Shown here in pieces: positions 1 through 8,656 of a stretch of 64,000 bases of DNA. Every line of letters starts with the position of its first letter. Positions within the stretch are counted from its first letter, which is position 1. The stretch is taken from NCBI GenBank assembly GCA_963809695.1, contig CAWEKI010000005.1:62001-126000 (forward strand), read 5' to 3'. The stretch comes from JAGDMJ01 sp963809695. Lineage in GTDB: Bacteria; Bacteroidota; Ignavibacteria; UBA10030; UBA6906. Both the position numbers and the translations under genes were made by a program. Under the pieces are notes generated by a model. The model was not told the DNA's origin. It was given only the letters and a program-made list of their open reading frames with translations, and did not search any database.

Positions 1-1
1 T

Positions 2-1003
2 TTAGCTGCATAATTGATCGATGACGCGGCAGAGGGACTCCTCCCGGCGCTCACGGGTAAACTCGGTGGCGATCCGCGCCCTGGCTGTTCGTCCCATATC
101 CGCCGGAGCCACAAGGGCATGCCGGAGCGCGGCGACAAGACCCGCCTGATCCCGGTATTCCACCAGGTATCCCGCCTCCCCGATGGCCGTGGGAATTCCC
201 CCAACGCGGGTTCCCACCGGGATGCACCCACACAGCATGGCTTCACACAATGAGTTGGGAAGCCCTTCAGTGTACGAGGGCTGGCAATACACTTTGGCCC
301 GCTGGTAGTACCCGAGCAGTTCACCGCGAGGCGCGTATGGGACCACACTGACATTCGCAGGCTTCATGGCATCAAGCTGCGGCATGAACGAGGGATGAAC
401 TCCGATCACGGTGAAGGGGATATGGGGAAGAGCCCGCGCCGCATCGAACAGTTTGTCGAGCCCTTTCTTCTTGAACCGCCACATACTCTCGCAAGCGGCC
501 ACAGTGAGGACCATTCCCTCCTTCCTCCCTCCTTCGCGCCACAACTCAGGGTCGTATCCGGTGGGTATGGAGAGAATGTTTTCCCCGTTGTACCCGGCGA
601 GCCGGGCCGCCTCGTGCTGAAGAAACGGATCCACTGCAAGCAAGCGGTCTGCAAGACGGAACGCACGGCGCAACAGGAATGCCTTCCACGGGCTTAACCA
701 GATACCATAGTTGATTTCGGCATCCTGTGAGGCATCCACACCGCCGAGGACAATCACTGATTTCTTGTGCAGGAGCTTCGCAAGGAACACGCTGTAAGCG
801 GCATACACGGAGCCGAACCAGGAAAAGGCGATGTCTGACCGGGAGACAGCGCCTGGGAGCCGCAACAGTGCACGCGCACCATGGTCAATGATCTTTTCAA
901 GGCGGTAGTGTTTGGAGAGGATGACTTCATCCTCTTCGATGAAGGGCGGGAAGATCGTGGAGAAGAAGAGGATCCGTGGTGGGTTCTTCGGCACGGGCGT
1001 CAT
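2..1003 (-). CDS. GT4-family glycosyltransferase
   Basis: A 333-residue GT-B type glycosyltransferase, complete at both ends: the TAA stop lies two bases into the window and ATG is at 1003. The C-terminal half carries the family 4 donor-binding signature, PSYTEGLPNSLCEAMLCG followed by the G-G-I-P segment, where the Glu pair normally contacts the nucleotide-sugar. The N-terminal half starts with a Rossmann-like strand (RILFFSTIFPP). It should transfer a sugar from an NDP-sugar to a cell-envelope acceptor, but the acceptor cannot be read from the sequence. The upstream neighbour on the same strand is a potassium channel, so the neighbourhood gives no pathway hint. Family assignment is firm; the substrate is unknown. 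Confidence 0.85.
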   Translation of the reverse strand: MTPVPKNPPRILFFSTIFPPFIEEDEVILSKHYRLEKIIDHGARALLRLPGAVSRSDIAFSWFGSVYAAYSVFLAKLLHKKSVIVLGGVDASQDAEINYGIWLSPWKAFLLRRAFRLADRLLAVDPFLQHEAARLAGYNGENILSIPTGYDPELWREGGRKEGMVLTVAACESMWRFKKKGLDKLFDAARALPHIPFTVIGVHPSFMPQLDAMKPANVSVVPYAPRGELLGYYQRAKVYCQPSYTEGLPNSLCEAMLCGCIPVGTRVGGIPTAIGEAGYLVEYRDQAGLVAALRHALVAPADMGRTARARIATEFTRERREESLCRVIDQLCS

Positions 1004-1120
1004 ACGTCAAAGATACGCCAAAAGGCTGAGACAAGCAAATAGACAGGCTGAGGACATGACGAGCACAGAGAAAGAGAATACATAGCACTTTGCTGCGGTT
1101 CTGTCTTCTTTCTTCCAAAT

Positions 1121-2143
1121 CTATATAGTTCCTCCGTGAAACTCCGAGTCCTTTGTGCCCCCTGTGTTCGTCTTGTACGGAGCAACAGGTGCGCTTTCTA
1201 TATCATGGATCCTCCCCAGGTCCACCCCCATCACCCCCTTTCTCTCTCCATCAAAGATGTCCGCGAATCGCGCCCCCCAGACCACCTCTTCCCCCTTATA
1301 CGATGTCCGCGCATGTACCTTTTGAGAAAAGGTCTCGTCGGTCCCGGTCAGCAGAATCAGGATCTCCGGGTCCGATCCCAAAAACTCCTCTTCGGTGATC
1401 CCATGCAGAGGGCTTTCCTGCATAATGGGATGGACGATCGTCCAGCTGAGCGGAAAGAAAAGGACGCCTTCCCGCTCGAGCTTCAGTTCGTAGAACTTGC
1501 GGCTCTTCCCCCGCGCGGCCTGCTCCAGCCGGCTCAACACGACTTCGATCTGCACCTCAATCAATTCATTGCGTCGCTCGTTCGCAATCCTGAACTCAAG
1601 CGCGGTGATCCCACGGTACGGCGCGATGATGGCCGAGCGGCTGAATATGACATGCGCGTTGGGCCGTGACACGCGCGCGAACAACAGCCCGGTCGCCAGC
1701 GCGAAGCCCAACAAGGCGATCATCACTTCCATGCTGGCGAGGATGTTGGCCGCCATGCTATGCGGAAAGATATGTCCGTATCCGATCGTTGTCGATGTTT
1801 GGACGCTGAAAAAGAACGCATCGACCAGGCGCCCCGGGAAGGAAACCTCCGTGATCCCGCGTAGCGCATCGTCGCCTGCCCCCAGATAGCTGAAGGCGAA
1901 CAGGGTGTTGAACAGCAGAAATGAAAGCGCGAGAACGGCATAAAAGACCGGCCAGGAGACCGTCAGAAGCGTGTGGTACAAAGCAAGCGAGCGGAAGAAC
2001 GACACTCCCCTCCGACGCACGTTGAAACCGCCATCCCGGTTCAAAAGCCGGGTGCGGCTTTCCTGAGCGACCCTCGAACCAAAACCAAGGTCTTTGGTCT
2101 CATCGTTATCGTTCAGCGGACGGTGTTGGCCGTTTTCAATCAT
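1121..2143 (-). CDS. Inward-rectifier (KirBac-type) potassium channel
   Basis: A 340-residue channel subunit. The K+ selectivity filter TIGYG is at residues 119-123, between an outer helix (about 56-85) and an inner helix (about 133-155). The long C-terminal half is the immunoglobulin-like cytoplasmic Kir domain, with motifs such as ARVSRPNAHVIFSRSAI and RGITALEFRIANER. Kir channels form tetramers and pass K+ down its gradient under lipid or ligand control. The frame is open upstream, but ATG at 2143 is preferred because AGGAGG lies 11 bases before it and the family alignment begins shortly after. It is transcribed away from the divergent M14 peptidase gene. Family call is strong; gating ligand unknown. 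Confidence 0.9.
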   Translation of the reverse strand: MIENGQHRPLNDNDETKDLGFGSRVAQESRTRLLNRDGGFNVRRRGVSFFRSLALYHTLLTVSWPVFYAVLALSFLLFNTLFAFSYLGAGDDALRGITEVSFPGRLVDAFFFSVQTSTTIGYGHIFPHSMAANILASMEVMIALLGFALATGLLFARVSRPNAHVIFSRSAIIAPYRGITALEFRIANERRNELIEVQIEVVLSRLEQAARGKSRKFYELKLEREGVLFFPLSWTIVHPIMQESPLHGITEEEFLGSDPEILILLTGTDETFSQKVHARTSYKGEEVVWGARFADIFDGERKGVMGVDLGRIHDIESAPVAPYKTNTGGTKDSEFHGGTI

Positions 2144-2293
2144 CAACGGGGTCTCCTCCTTTTGTGTTTGACGGTGTAAACATGAACACCGGAAGGGGCC
2201 GGGGGAATTCCATGGTTCCTGCCCTCTTGCCATGTGGCTTTTCCCGTGTGCGCTACGTACATTGTCGCAAACAAAAACCGAAAGGGGTTGTCA

Positions 2294-3808
2294 ATGCCAT
2301 CGTCGATCGTCAAAAGTCTCTACATTCTGATCGCCTGTGTTGTCTTACCTCTTGCTGCACCAGCCCAAAAGCAACCACTCCGCACGCTTCTCCTCGAAAT
2401 CCGGGGCGTAGACCCGGCAGTGCTGAAGGGCACTCCGCTGGTCTATGATGATTACGTTCGCGATGCCGTCCTCTCCGACGTACGCGGCAGGAAATTGGTT
2501 CTTGCCACTCGCGCGGAAGCAGATCTGCTGCGGGAGCGGGGTGTTCCTTTCTCCATTCTTCTCGAAGATTCGAGCCAGATCACGCTCGCCAAACGCGCGC
2601 TCTACGGACCATCAATGCGGATGCCAGGCATCTATCACACCTACGAACGGATGATGGCGGAAGTTGACAGCCTTGCCGCGATCCATCCCCACCTGATACG
2701 CAAATTCCCCGTTGGCAAGACCGAGCAGGAGGGAAGAACGATCTTCGCCGTCAAGATCACCGAGGGGGTGGAGAAACGACAGGATAAGCCTGCCATCCTC
2801 TTCGACGGTTGCCACCACAGCGACGAAGTGATGGGGGGAGAGATCTGCATGGCCCTGATCCACGAGCTCGCCGCAAAACAGGGGATGGACCCGGAAGTGG
2901 ACGACTGGCTGAAACGGTTCGTCATTGTGGTCGTGCCTGTCGTGAACGTCGACGGGCATACGGTGGTCACCCACAATATCGACCCGCGGTGGCGCAAGAA
3001 CACCCATGACACGAATGGCAACGGCATTCTCCACGAATTCCCCGAAGGGGTCGATCTCAATCGCAACTATGACTTCAATTGGGCACATGGAGGAAGCAAC
3101 GACTCAATGAGCGAACGCTATCGCGGAGCATATCCCTTCTCCGAAGCGGAGAACCGCGCCATACGGCAGCTCGCAATGTCCGAACGGTTTCTTTGTTCCA
3201 TTTCATATCACAGCCAGGGAGAGGTAATCTACTACCCCTGGAACTGGTCAGGAAGGAAAGCCCCGGATGATGTCCTGCTCACTTCAATTGCCGGCGAGCT
3301 CGCGTCCTCGATCCGGACAATGGCAGGCGATACCTGCTACAAAGCGGAGTATGGAGCAGGCACGGTGGGACAGACATATCCATGGCTGTACGGAGTTCTG
3401 GGGACGTTCGACTTCATCATAGAGACCGGGAAAGGAGCCGCAATCTTTCCGGAAGAGGAAGTGCCCGGCATCATTAAGAGTAATCTGGCAGGCGGACATT
3501 ACCTCTTGAACCGCGCCAAGGGGCCCGGATTGACCGGTCACGTTTTGGATGCGCGATCAGGCAAACCTCTTGAAGCGAATGTCTGGTTCCCGGCGATTGA
3601 AACGGAAGATGTCCACCGCCGGACGAGCGAGCCAGCGTTCGGCAGGTACTCCCGGTTGCTGCTGCCAGGGAAATATTCCCTTATTGTCTCCTGTGACGGG
3701 TATCGACCAAAGGTCCTGAAGGATGTGGAAGTTCGGAAAGGAGAATGGACGACACTGGATGTGCAACTCGAGCCGGTAGATCGGATCTCCAGATCCGATC
3801 CCCATTGA
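2294..3808 (+). CDS. Secreted M14 zinc carboxypeptidase with C-terminal regulatory-like domain
   Basis: A 504-residue secreted metallocarboxypeptidase. A signal peptide (residues 1 to about 24, ending APAQ) leads into an M14 catalytic domain. The zinc motif is HHSDE (about 173-177), the substrate-binding pair is in DLNRNYDF, the third zinc ligand is the His of SYHSQGE, and the catalytic Glu is in FIIETGKG (about 376). A CarboxypepD_reg-like beta-sandwich follows (GLTGHVLDARSGKPLEA onward). It should remove C-terminal residues from peptides outside the cytoplasm. ATG 2294 is preferred over an upstream in-frame ATG because it begins the signal peptide. The last ten codons and the stop are supplied by a dispersed palindromic repeat (3776-3856), so the original 3' end was probably replaced. 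Confidence 0.9.
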   Translation: MPSSIVKSLYILIACVVLPLAAPAQKQPLRTLLLEIRGVDPAVLKGTPLVYDDYVRDAVLSDVRGRKLVLATRAEADLLRERGVPFSILLEDSSQITLAKRALYGPSMRMPGIYHTYERMMAEVDSLAAIHPHLIRKFPVGKTEQEGRTIFAVKITEGVEKRQDKPAILFDGCHHSDEVMGGEICMALIHELAAKQGMDPEVDDWLKRFVIVVVPVVNVDGHTVVTHNIDPRWRKNTHDTNGNGILHEFPEGVDLNRNYDFNWAHGGSNDSMSERYRGAYPFSEAENRAIRQLAMSERFLCSISYHSQGEVIYYPWNWSGRKAPDDVLLTSIAGELASSIRTMAGDTCYKAEYGAGTVGQTYPWLYGVLGTFDFIIETGKGAAIFPEEEVPGIIKSNLAGGHYLLNRAKGPGLTGHVLDARSGKPLEANVWFPAIETEDVHRRTSEPAFGRYSRLLLPGKYSLIVSCDGYRPKVLKDVEVRKGEWTTLDVQLEPVDRISRSDPH

Positions 3809-3856
3809 TTCAACAAATACTTGTACAGCCATGTGGGACGGGACTCGGACCTAACC
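3776..3856. repeat. Diverged REP-like copy forming the 3' end of the M14 gene
   Basis: A degenerate copy of the unit arrayed at 4954-5305. It has GTAG followed by the perfect palindrome TCGGATCTCCAGATCCGA, then the linker CATTGATTCAACA and CTTGTACA, and a decayed second palindrome (GGGACGGGACTCGGAC). The reading frame of the upstream M14 gene enters it and ends at the TGA inside the CATTGATT linker (3806-3808). Confidence 0.8.
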
Positions 3857-3883
3857 GATGAGGGCCTGCCCGGAGCCACTGAT

Positions 3884-4222
3884 TCACATCAATTTTTCCG
3901 CAATCTCCGCATACTGCGCAGGCACCTCGAATTGCCTGACTTTCAAGACCTTGCCGAGCAACGCGTTCACCCATTCACGGGACGTCCCAAGATCATCGAA
4001 CATGAAGTAATACTTCCCTCCATCCTTCCGAAAGCTGTAGTTGCTCAAGAGCACTTCAAGAGGTTTGCTTTCTCCCTTGAGGATAATGCGGGCCGCAATG
4101 ACCTTGTCCTCTGTATTGACTGACAGAGCTTTCACCTCTCCGAAGTCCTTGATGAGTTCTTCCAGCTTCCCTTTGAGCAGAAGTGAAATGATCCTGTCTT
4201 TTCCCTTGTGAAAGAGTCCCAT
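3884..4222 (-). CDS. Hypothetical protein, 112 residues
   Basis: A short soluble protein with no signal peptide or membrane segment. I do not recognise a family. It begins MGLFHKGKDRI and contains a charged amphipathic helix followed by alternating hydrophobic strands (DKVIAARIILKGE, KYYFMFDDLG), suggesting a small alpha/beta domain. It is credible as a gene because GGAGG lies 9 bases before the ATG, codon use resembles its neighbours, and the frame is complete between repeat-bearing DNA and the divergent NUDIX gene. No function is proposed. Confidence 0.65.
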   Translation of the reverse strand: MGLFHKGKDRIISLLLKGKLEELIKDFGEVKALSVNTEDKVIAARIILKGESKPLEVLLSNYSFRKDGGKYYFMFDDLGTSREWVNALLGKVLKVRQFEVPAQYAEIAEKLM

Positions 4223-4404
4223 TCAGCCCTCCTTTATCAGTGATAGTAGCACTCATCATAACAGCGAAAAGAAGGTTTCTGTTTCAGGAAAACCGTGAAC
4301 AACCCTTTTCTTCACCTCAGGCTCTGTCTTTTTATGCTAGTAGGACTCTTGAGATTGATACTCGGATTCACGATTTTGTTCCGTCGATAATCAGGAGACT
4401 TCGC

Positions 4405-4950
4405 ATGCAGCCATGGACGACCGTCAAGCGAGAGATTGCGTTTCATCACAGCAAGTGGCTCACTGTGGAAAACCACACCATACGACTTCCAGACGGAAAG
4501 ACGCTTCACGAATGGCCATGGATCATCACTCCGGATTTCGTCAATGTCATGGCCGTTACCGAGCAAGGGCGATTTCTTCTCTTCCGGCAGACCAAATATG
4601 CAGTGGAAGGAGTGGTGCTCGCCCCCGTGGGAGGATATCTTGAACCCAACGAAGACCCCCTGCAAGCTGCCCGGCGGGAACTCGTGGAAGAGACCGGGTA
4701 CGACGCCGAAGACTGGATGTCTCTCGGGACGTATGCTGTCGACGGCAACCATGGCGTTGCGACCGCCCATTTTTTCCTGGCGCGCAACGCGCGCAAGGTG
4801 AAGGAGCCTCTGAGCGACGACCTGGAAGAACAGGAGCTGGTGGAATTGTCGCGAGAAGAAGTCCTGCGTGAGGTTTCCAAGCGGAATTTCAAGGTCATGT
4901 CGTGGATGGCCTCGGTGGCATTAGCGCTGTTGGCCACCGAGAAAAGATGA
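4405..4950 (+). CDS. NUDIX hydrolase (ADP-ribose pyrophosphatase-like)
   Basis: A 181-residue NUDIX hydrolase. The NUDIX box is complete: GYLEPNEDPLQAARRELVEE followed by TGY matches G-x5-E-x7-R-E-U-x-E-E-x-G-U. The N-terminal strand region (WLTVENHTIRLPDGKTLHEW) resembles the dimerisation domain of ADP-sugar pyrophosphatases, so it may cleave ADP-ribose or an ADP-sugar using Mg2+. The frame is open far upstream, but ATG 4405 is chosen because AGGAG lies 8 bases before it and the family begins here. The REP array starts three bases after its stop codon, and the next gene is convergent. Specificity is inference. Confidence 0.88.
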   Translation: MQPWTTVKREIAFHHSKWLTVENHTIRLPDGKTLHEWPWIITPDFVNVMAVTEQGRFLLFRQTKYAVEGVVLAPVGGYLEPNEDPLQAARRELVEETGYDAEDWMSLGTYAVDGNHGVATAHFFLARNARKVKEPLSDDLEEQELVELSREEVLREVSKRNFKVMSWMASVALALLATEKR

Positions 4951-4953
4951 GCC

Positions 4954-5305
4954 GTAGGTCGGATCTCCAGATCCGACCCCCCGTTGATTCAACAGAATTT
5001 TGTACAACCCGTAGGTCGGATCTCCAGATCCGACCCCCCATTGATTCAACAGAATCTTGTACAACCACGTCAGACGGGACTGGAGTCCCGCCCTACGAAC
5101 CCGTAGGTCGGATCTCCAGATCCGACCATCATTGATTGAACAGAATCCTGTACAACCACGTCGGACGGGACTGGAGTCCCGCCCTACGAACCCGTAGGTC
5201 GGATCTCCTGATCCGACCCCCCGTTGATTCAACAGAATTTTGTACAACCCGTAGGTCGGATCTCCAGATCCGACCATCATTGATTCAACAGAATTTTGTA
5301 CAACC
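4954..5305. repeat. REP/BIME-like array of GTAG-headed palindromes
   Basis: Five direct copies of a 55-57 bp unit start at 4954, 5011, 5103, 5194 and 5251. Each begins GTAG and then the 20-bp palindrome GGTCGGATCTCCAGATCCGA+CC, followed by a conserved linker (TTGATTCAACAGAATTTTGTACAACC). Two further palindromes (about 5067-5102 and 5158-5193) read GACGGGACTGGAGTCCCGCCCTAC, which on the other strand is again GTAG plus a CC-loop hairpin. Opposed GTAG-headed hairpins are the architecture of REP/BIME elements. The array sits between the convergent NUDIX and ammonia-lyase genes, a usual place for REPs. Copy four carries a single change (CTCCTGAT). Confidence 0.85.
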
Positions 5306-5381
5306 ATGGCGGACCTCCAGGCGGCCTGCATGTGCTCCAGGCTCGACCTTGAGATCCTTTTTTACTTCTCCGCTTGACTTT

Positions 5382-6905
5382 TTATCCCAAGCTCCCTACC
5401 TCCTTTTCCACTGCTTCCAGGATCTCGCACCGTTTCACCAGATCCTTCATCGCATTATGGTCCGGATAGAGCGGACGGTCTTCCTCGAGATGCGCAACGT
5501 ATTTGCGGAGGACCTTGTGAGCGGTCAAAACGCCGGCCCCCGGAGTGAAATCGCGGAAGTCCAGAGCCTGGGCCGCGCCCATGAATTCAATACCGAGCAC
5601 GCCGTACGCATTTTCCAGGATCTGACCATTCTTGAGAGCGGTATTCATTCCCATCGAAACAAAGTCTTCCTGGTCCGCGGCTGCGGGAATGGAAGCAACC
5701 GAGGCCGGAGCAGAAAGCATGCGTTGCTCGACGATGAGCGTGTCGGCGGTGTACTGGCTGAGCATGAGCCCCGAGAACATGCCGGCACCTTTCGTGAGAA
5801 ACGCCGGAAGCCCCACGCTGAGCGCAGGGTTCGTCAGGCGGTTCAGCCGCCGCTCCGACAGGACACACACCATCGTGACTGCCGCGCTGATCATGTCCAT
5901 GGGCAACGAGACGGGAGTTCCCTGGAAATTCGCCCCAGTGAGCGTGAGCTTCGCCTCGGGGATGAAGATCGGGTTGTCGCCGACGCCGTTCAGCTCGATC
6001 TCGACCTGCTTCCGCGCGAAAGCGACGGCATCGTGGGCCGCGCCAATGACCTGGGGAGTGGAGCGCATCGAGTACGCATCCTGCACTTTCGTCTTGATCT
6101 TTCCCGAGAGCAGATCGCTTCCCTTGAAGCATTTCATGATTGCCGCCGCGCTCCGGACTGCCCCCGGAAATCCGCGAAGCTGGTGCAGACGCACGTCGTA
6201 CGGTTTCATGTTCGCGTACAACGCTTCGAGCGTCATCGCACAGGCGATTTCGGCCTGCTTCAGCCAGCGGTCGATATCGTAGAGTTGAAGTGCGCTCATG
6301 GCCGTCAAGAGATTTGAGCCGTTGATCGTGGCCAGGCCGTCACGCGCCATCAGACCCGGGACAGGGATTCCTGCTCGATCCATCGCCGCTTTCCCCGGCA
6401 GGCGTTCTCCCTTGTAGAAAGCTTCTCCTTCTCCCATCAGCAACAACGCCATCTGGGCCATTGGGGCCAGGTCCCCGCTTGCGCCCACAGACCCCTTCTG
6501 GCAAACGACAGGAGTAACCCCTTTGTTGAGCATTTCCAGGAGCGTCAGCGTGATCTCAGGGCGACAGCCGGAATTTCCGTGCGCGTGCACGTTGATCCTG
6601 CCGGTCATGGCCGCGCGAATCTGCTCGATCGGAACCGGATCGCCAATGCCTGCGGCATGATTGTAAATGAGATAGCGCTGAAACTGCTTCACCTGTTCAT
6701 CGTTGAGCACGACCTCGGAAAACTCGCCTATACCGGTGTTCGTCCCGTACATGATCTCGTGCGCGCCGAGCTTCTCTTCAAGCATTGCCCGGCAGGCAGC
6801 GATGCGCTTGACTGCCCTGGGGTCGAGCTGCGCCTCTTCTCCCCCGCGGGCGATGCGAACGAGCTTTTCAATTGTTAATGATGAACCATCGAGTGTGATA
6901 GCCAT
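5382..6905 (-). CDS. hutH: Aromatic amino-acid ammonia-lyase, probably histidine ammonia-lyase
   Basis: A 507-residue MIO-dependent lyase. The Ala-Ser-Gly that cyclises to the MIO cofactor is in GSVGASGDLAP (about residues 141-143). The catalytic Tyr loop MYGTNTGIGEF, the YNHAAG segment with the His typical of HAL, and QEDFVSMG with the HAL Glu are all present. HAL converts histidine to urocanate and ammonia. The usual QEDHVSM motif has Phe in place of His, and no other hut gene is nearby, so tyrosine or another aromatic substrate is possible. The start MAITLDG (near 6905) is chosen by family; no clear ribosome site precedes it. It lies 41 bases after hisS on the same strand and is probably co-transcribed. 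Confidence 0.85.
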   Translation of the reverse strand: MAITLDGSSLTIEKLVRIARGGEEAQLDPRAVKRIAACRAMLEEKLGAHEIMYGTNTGIGEFSEVVLNDEQVKQFQRYLIYNHAAGIGDPVPIEQIRAAMTGRINVHAHGNSGCRPEITLTLLEMLNKGVTPVVCQKGSVGASGDLAPMAQMALLLMGEGEAFYKGERLPGKAAMDRAGIPVPGLMARDGLATINGSNLLTAMSALQLYDIDRWLKQAEIACAMTLEALYANMKPYDVRLHQLRGFPGAVRSAAAIMKCFKGSDLLSGKIKTKVQDAYSMRSTPQVIGAAHDAVAFARKQVEIELNGVGDNPIFIPEAKLTLTGANFQGTPVSLPMDMISAAVTMVCVLSERRLNRLTNPALSVGLPAFLTKGAGMFSGLMLSQYTADTLIVEQRMLSAPASVASIPAAADQEDFVSMGMNTALKNGQILENAYGVLGIEFMGAAQALDFRDFTPGAGVLTAHKVLRKYVAHLEEDRPLYPDHNAMKDLVKRCEILEAVEKEVGSLG

Positions 6906-6946
6906 TTGCGTAATTTGTCGATGACGATGTGATTTTCTTTCATTAC

Positions 6947-8434
6947 TCACTCCCCGCTTCTCTTGTTGTAGGAGAAGGGGGAATAGGGAGGGATGACTTT
7001 TACCAGCATCTCCTGCACCTGCTGAACCAGCTCTCCCCGCGGAACGGTCACCTGCGCGCTCCGGGAGAGCTTCAGCCATTCCTCCCTCTCTTTGCCGGAT
7101 GTGCTTTTCTTCTTATCCTGCAACAATCCCCCAAGCTTCAGGTTTTTGAGGGTGACCTCGTCTTTCGCAAACTCATCACTCCCAATAATGACCGCAACCG
7201 GTATCTGCTGCCGGTTGGCATACTGAAGTTGTTTGCCCAATCCCTTTTCATCTCCCAGGTAGAGTTCGGTGTTGATCCCTGCCTGACGGAGCGTTCGCGT
7301 GAGCCTCTGATATTCCCCCATGCGTGCAGGCTCCATGACTGTCACCAGCGCTTGCGCGGTGGAAGCCGCAAGCTCGACCAGCCCGAGTTTCTGCATCGCT
7401 GCCAGCAAGCGATCCACGCCGATCGACGCACCCACTCCCGGGATCTTGCGTCCCAGGAATCGCTCGACCAGTCCTTCATACCGCCCGCCCCCGAATACAG
7501 ACCCGAACTCCGGCGCATCGAGAAGTATAGCCTCGAAGACGGGCCCGGTATAATAGTCAAGGCCTCTGGCCAGGCTGGGATCAAGAGCCACCTGCTCGTC
7601 GGGAATTGCCAGCTCATCAAGGGTATCGCAGATCATTCCAAGTTCATCGAGGGCTTCTTTGCCGGAAGAGACATCGACAAACAACCTGCCGAGCGATCCC
7701 AGCACCTCGCGTCTGTTTCCCTTGGGGATGGCGAGAAACTGCATGATGCGCTCCACCTGCTGCTGGCTCAGATGGAGACCCTGGATTTTGTCCCCCGATG
7801 CGTCAACGCGCCCCATGGTGAGTTCCGCCGTCACGCCATCCAGCCCGATCTTATCCAGCTTATCGAGCACACGGAAGACACTGTGTGACATGTCGCGCGG
7901 GATGCCTGCAAAGTCGAGAAGGCTGTTGAGGACCTTCCGGTCGCTGAACCGAATAAGGAATCTCTCCATGCCGAGTGCACGCAGCGTATCGTACATCCCG
8001 CAGAGGATTTCGGCATCTGCGGCAAGTGACGACGTGCCAACCGAATCGATATCAAATTGTGTGAACTCCCGGAATCGCCCCGGATCGGGTTTGTCTGCCC
8101 GCCAGACCGGTCCCACTTGATAACGGCGGAAAGGCAGCGGCAGGTCGGGGTACTGCGCCACCACGCGCGCGAGAGGCACGGTGAGGTCGAACCGGAGCGC
8201 CACTTGTTCTTCCTCCGGGTTTTCGAAGTGGAAGATCTGCTTGGTGTTTTCCTCACCGTATCCCATCAGCGTGACGCGATACTCAAGCGCGGGGGTCTCC
8301 AGGGGAAGGAAGCCGTACAGTTCGTAGACGCGGCGGATCGTGGCGATGATCTTCAGCCTGGCATTCATCTGAGCGGGGAGATAATCCCTGAATCCGCGCA
8401 GGAGCTTCGGCTCAACGATCTTGTCTTCGGGCAT
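6947..8434 (-). CDS. hisS: Histidyl-tRNA synthetase
   Basis: A 495-residue class II synthetase that charges tRNA-His. Motif 2 is in GPVWRADKPDPGRFREF, the HisA signature is in RGLDYYTGPVFEA, and motif 3 is GGGRYEGLVERFLG followed by GVGASIGVDRL. A C-terminal anticodon-binding domain follows (from about AQALVTVMEPARMG). It is longer than the roughly 420-residue enterobacterial enzyme. The motif 2 loop (WRADKPDPGRFRE) differs from the E. coli-type loop that reads G-1/C73, matching the unusual tRNA-His just upstream on the other strand. It is probably co-transcribed with the ammonia-lyase downstream. Function is certain; the link to the altered tRNA identity is inference. Confidence 0.97.
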   Translation of the reverse strand: MPEDKIVEPKLLRGFRDYLPAQMNARLKIIATIRRVYELYGFLPLETPALEYRVTLMGYGEENTKQIFHFENPEEEQVALRFDLTVPLARVVAQYPDLPLPFRRYQVGPVWRADKPDPGRFREFTQFDIDSVGTSSLAADAEILCGMYDTLRALGMERFLIRFSDRKVLNSLLDFAGIPRDMSHSVFRVLDKLDKIGLDGVTAELTMGRVDASGDKIQGLHLSQQQVERIMQFLAIPKGNRREVLGSLGRLFVDVSSGKEALDELGMICDTLDELAIPDEQVALDPSLARGLDYYTGPVFEAILLDAPEFGSVFGGGRYEGLVERFLGRKIPGVGASIGVDRLLAAMQKLGLVELAASTAQALVTVMEPARMGEYQRLTRTLRQAGINTELYLGDEKGLGKQLQYANRQQIPVAVIIGSDEFAKDEVTLKNLKLGGLLQDKKKSTSGKEREEWLKLSRSAQVTVPRGELVQQVQEMLVKVIPPYSPFSYNKRSGE

Positions 8435-8506
8435 TGGCAGTGGTGGATCCTAGTGAACAAAGAGGTATCTATTAAAATACGGCAAGCGTGTGTAAGAAGC
8501 AATCAG

Positions 8507-8584
8507 AGCAGGGAATAGGGTATAGGGGTTAGTGGTACAGCAGAGTTTTCTTCCCCGTTCTATCTCTATGCCCTATCCCCTGCT
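8507..8584. repeat. Inverted repeat of a dispersed 'AGCAGGG-ATAGGG' element
   Basis: The left arm AGCAGGGAATAGGGTATAG (8507-8525) is inverted as CTATGCCCTATCCCCTGCT (8566-8584), 17 of 19 positions matching, around a roughly 40-base loop. A related stretch occurs at 16538-16575. It lies between divergent hisS and tRNA-His. Confidence 0.5.
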
Positions 8585-8612
8585 TTTGTCTCTCCGGTGC
8601 TTCAGCGGTTTG

Positions 8613-8641
8613 TTGCAGTTTTTTCTGTTTTTCGGTATATT
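8613..8641 (+). promoter_or_regulatory. Sigma70-type promoter of tRNA-His
   Basis: TTGCAG (8613-8618) and TATATT (8636-8641) are separated by exactly 17 bases, and the predicted start is about 9 bases before the mature tRNA 5' end. Confidence 0.7.
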
Positions 8642-8656
8642 GATGTCGGATTTCAC

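Noticed and set aside
4954..5305. CRISPR array
   Set aside because: Units are regular, but the 'spacers' are conserved linkers rather than unique sequences, hairpins occur in both orientations, and no cas genes are present; a REP/BIME array fits better.
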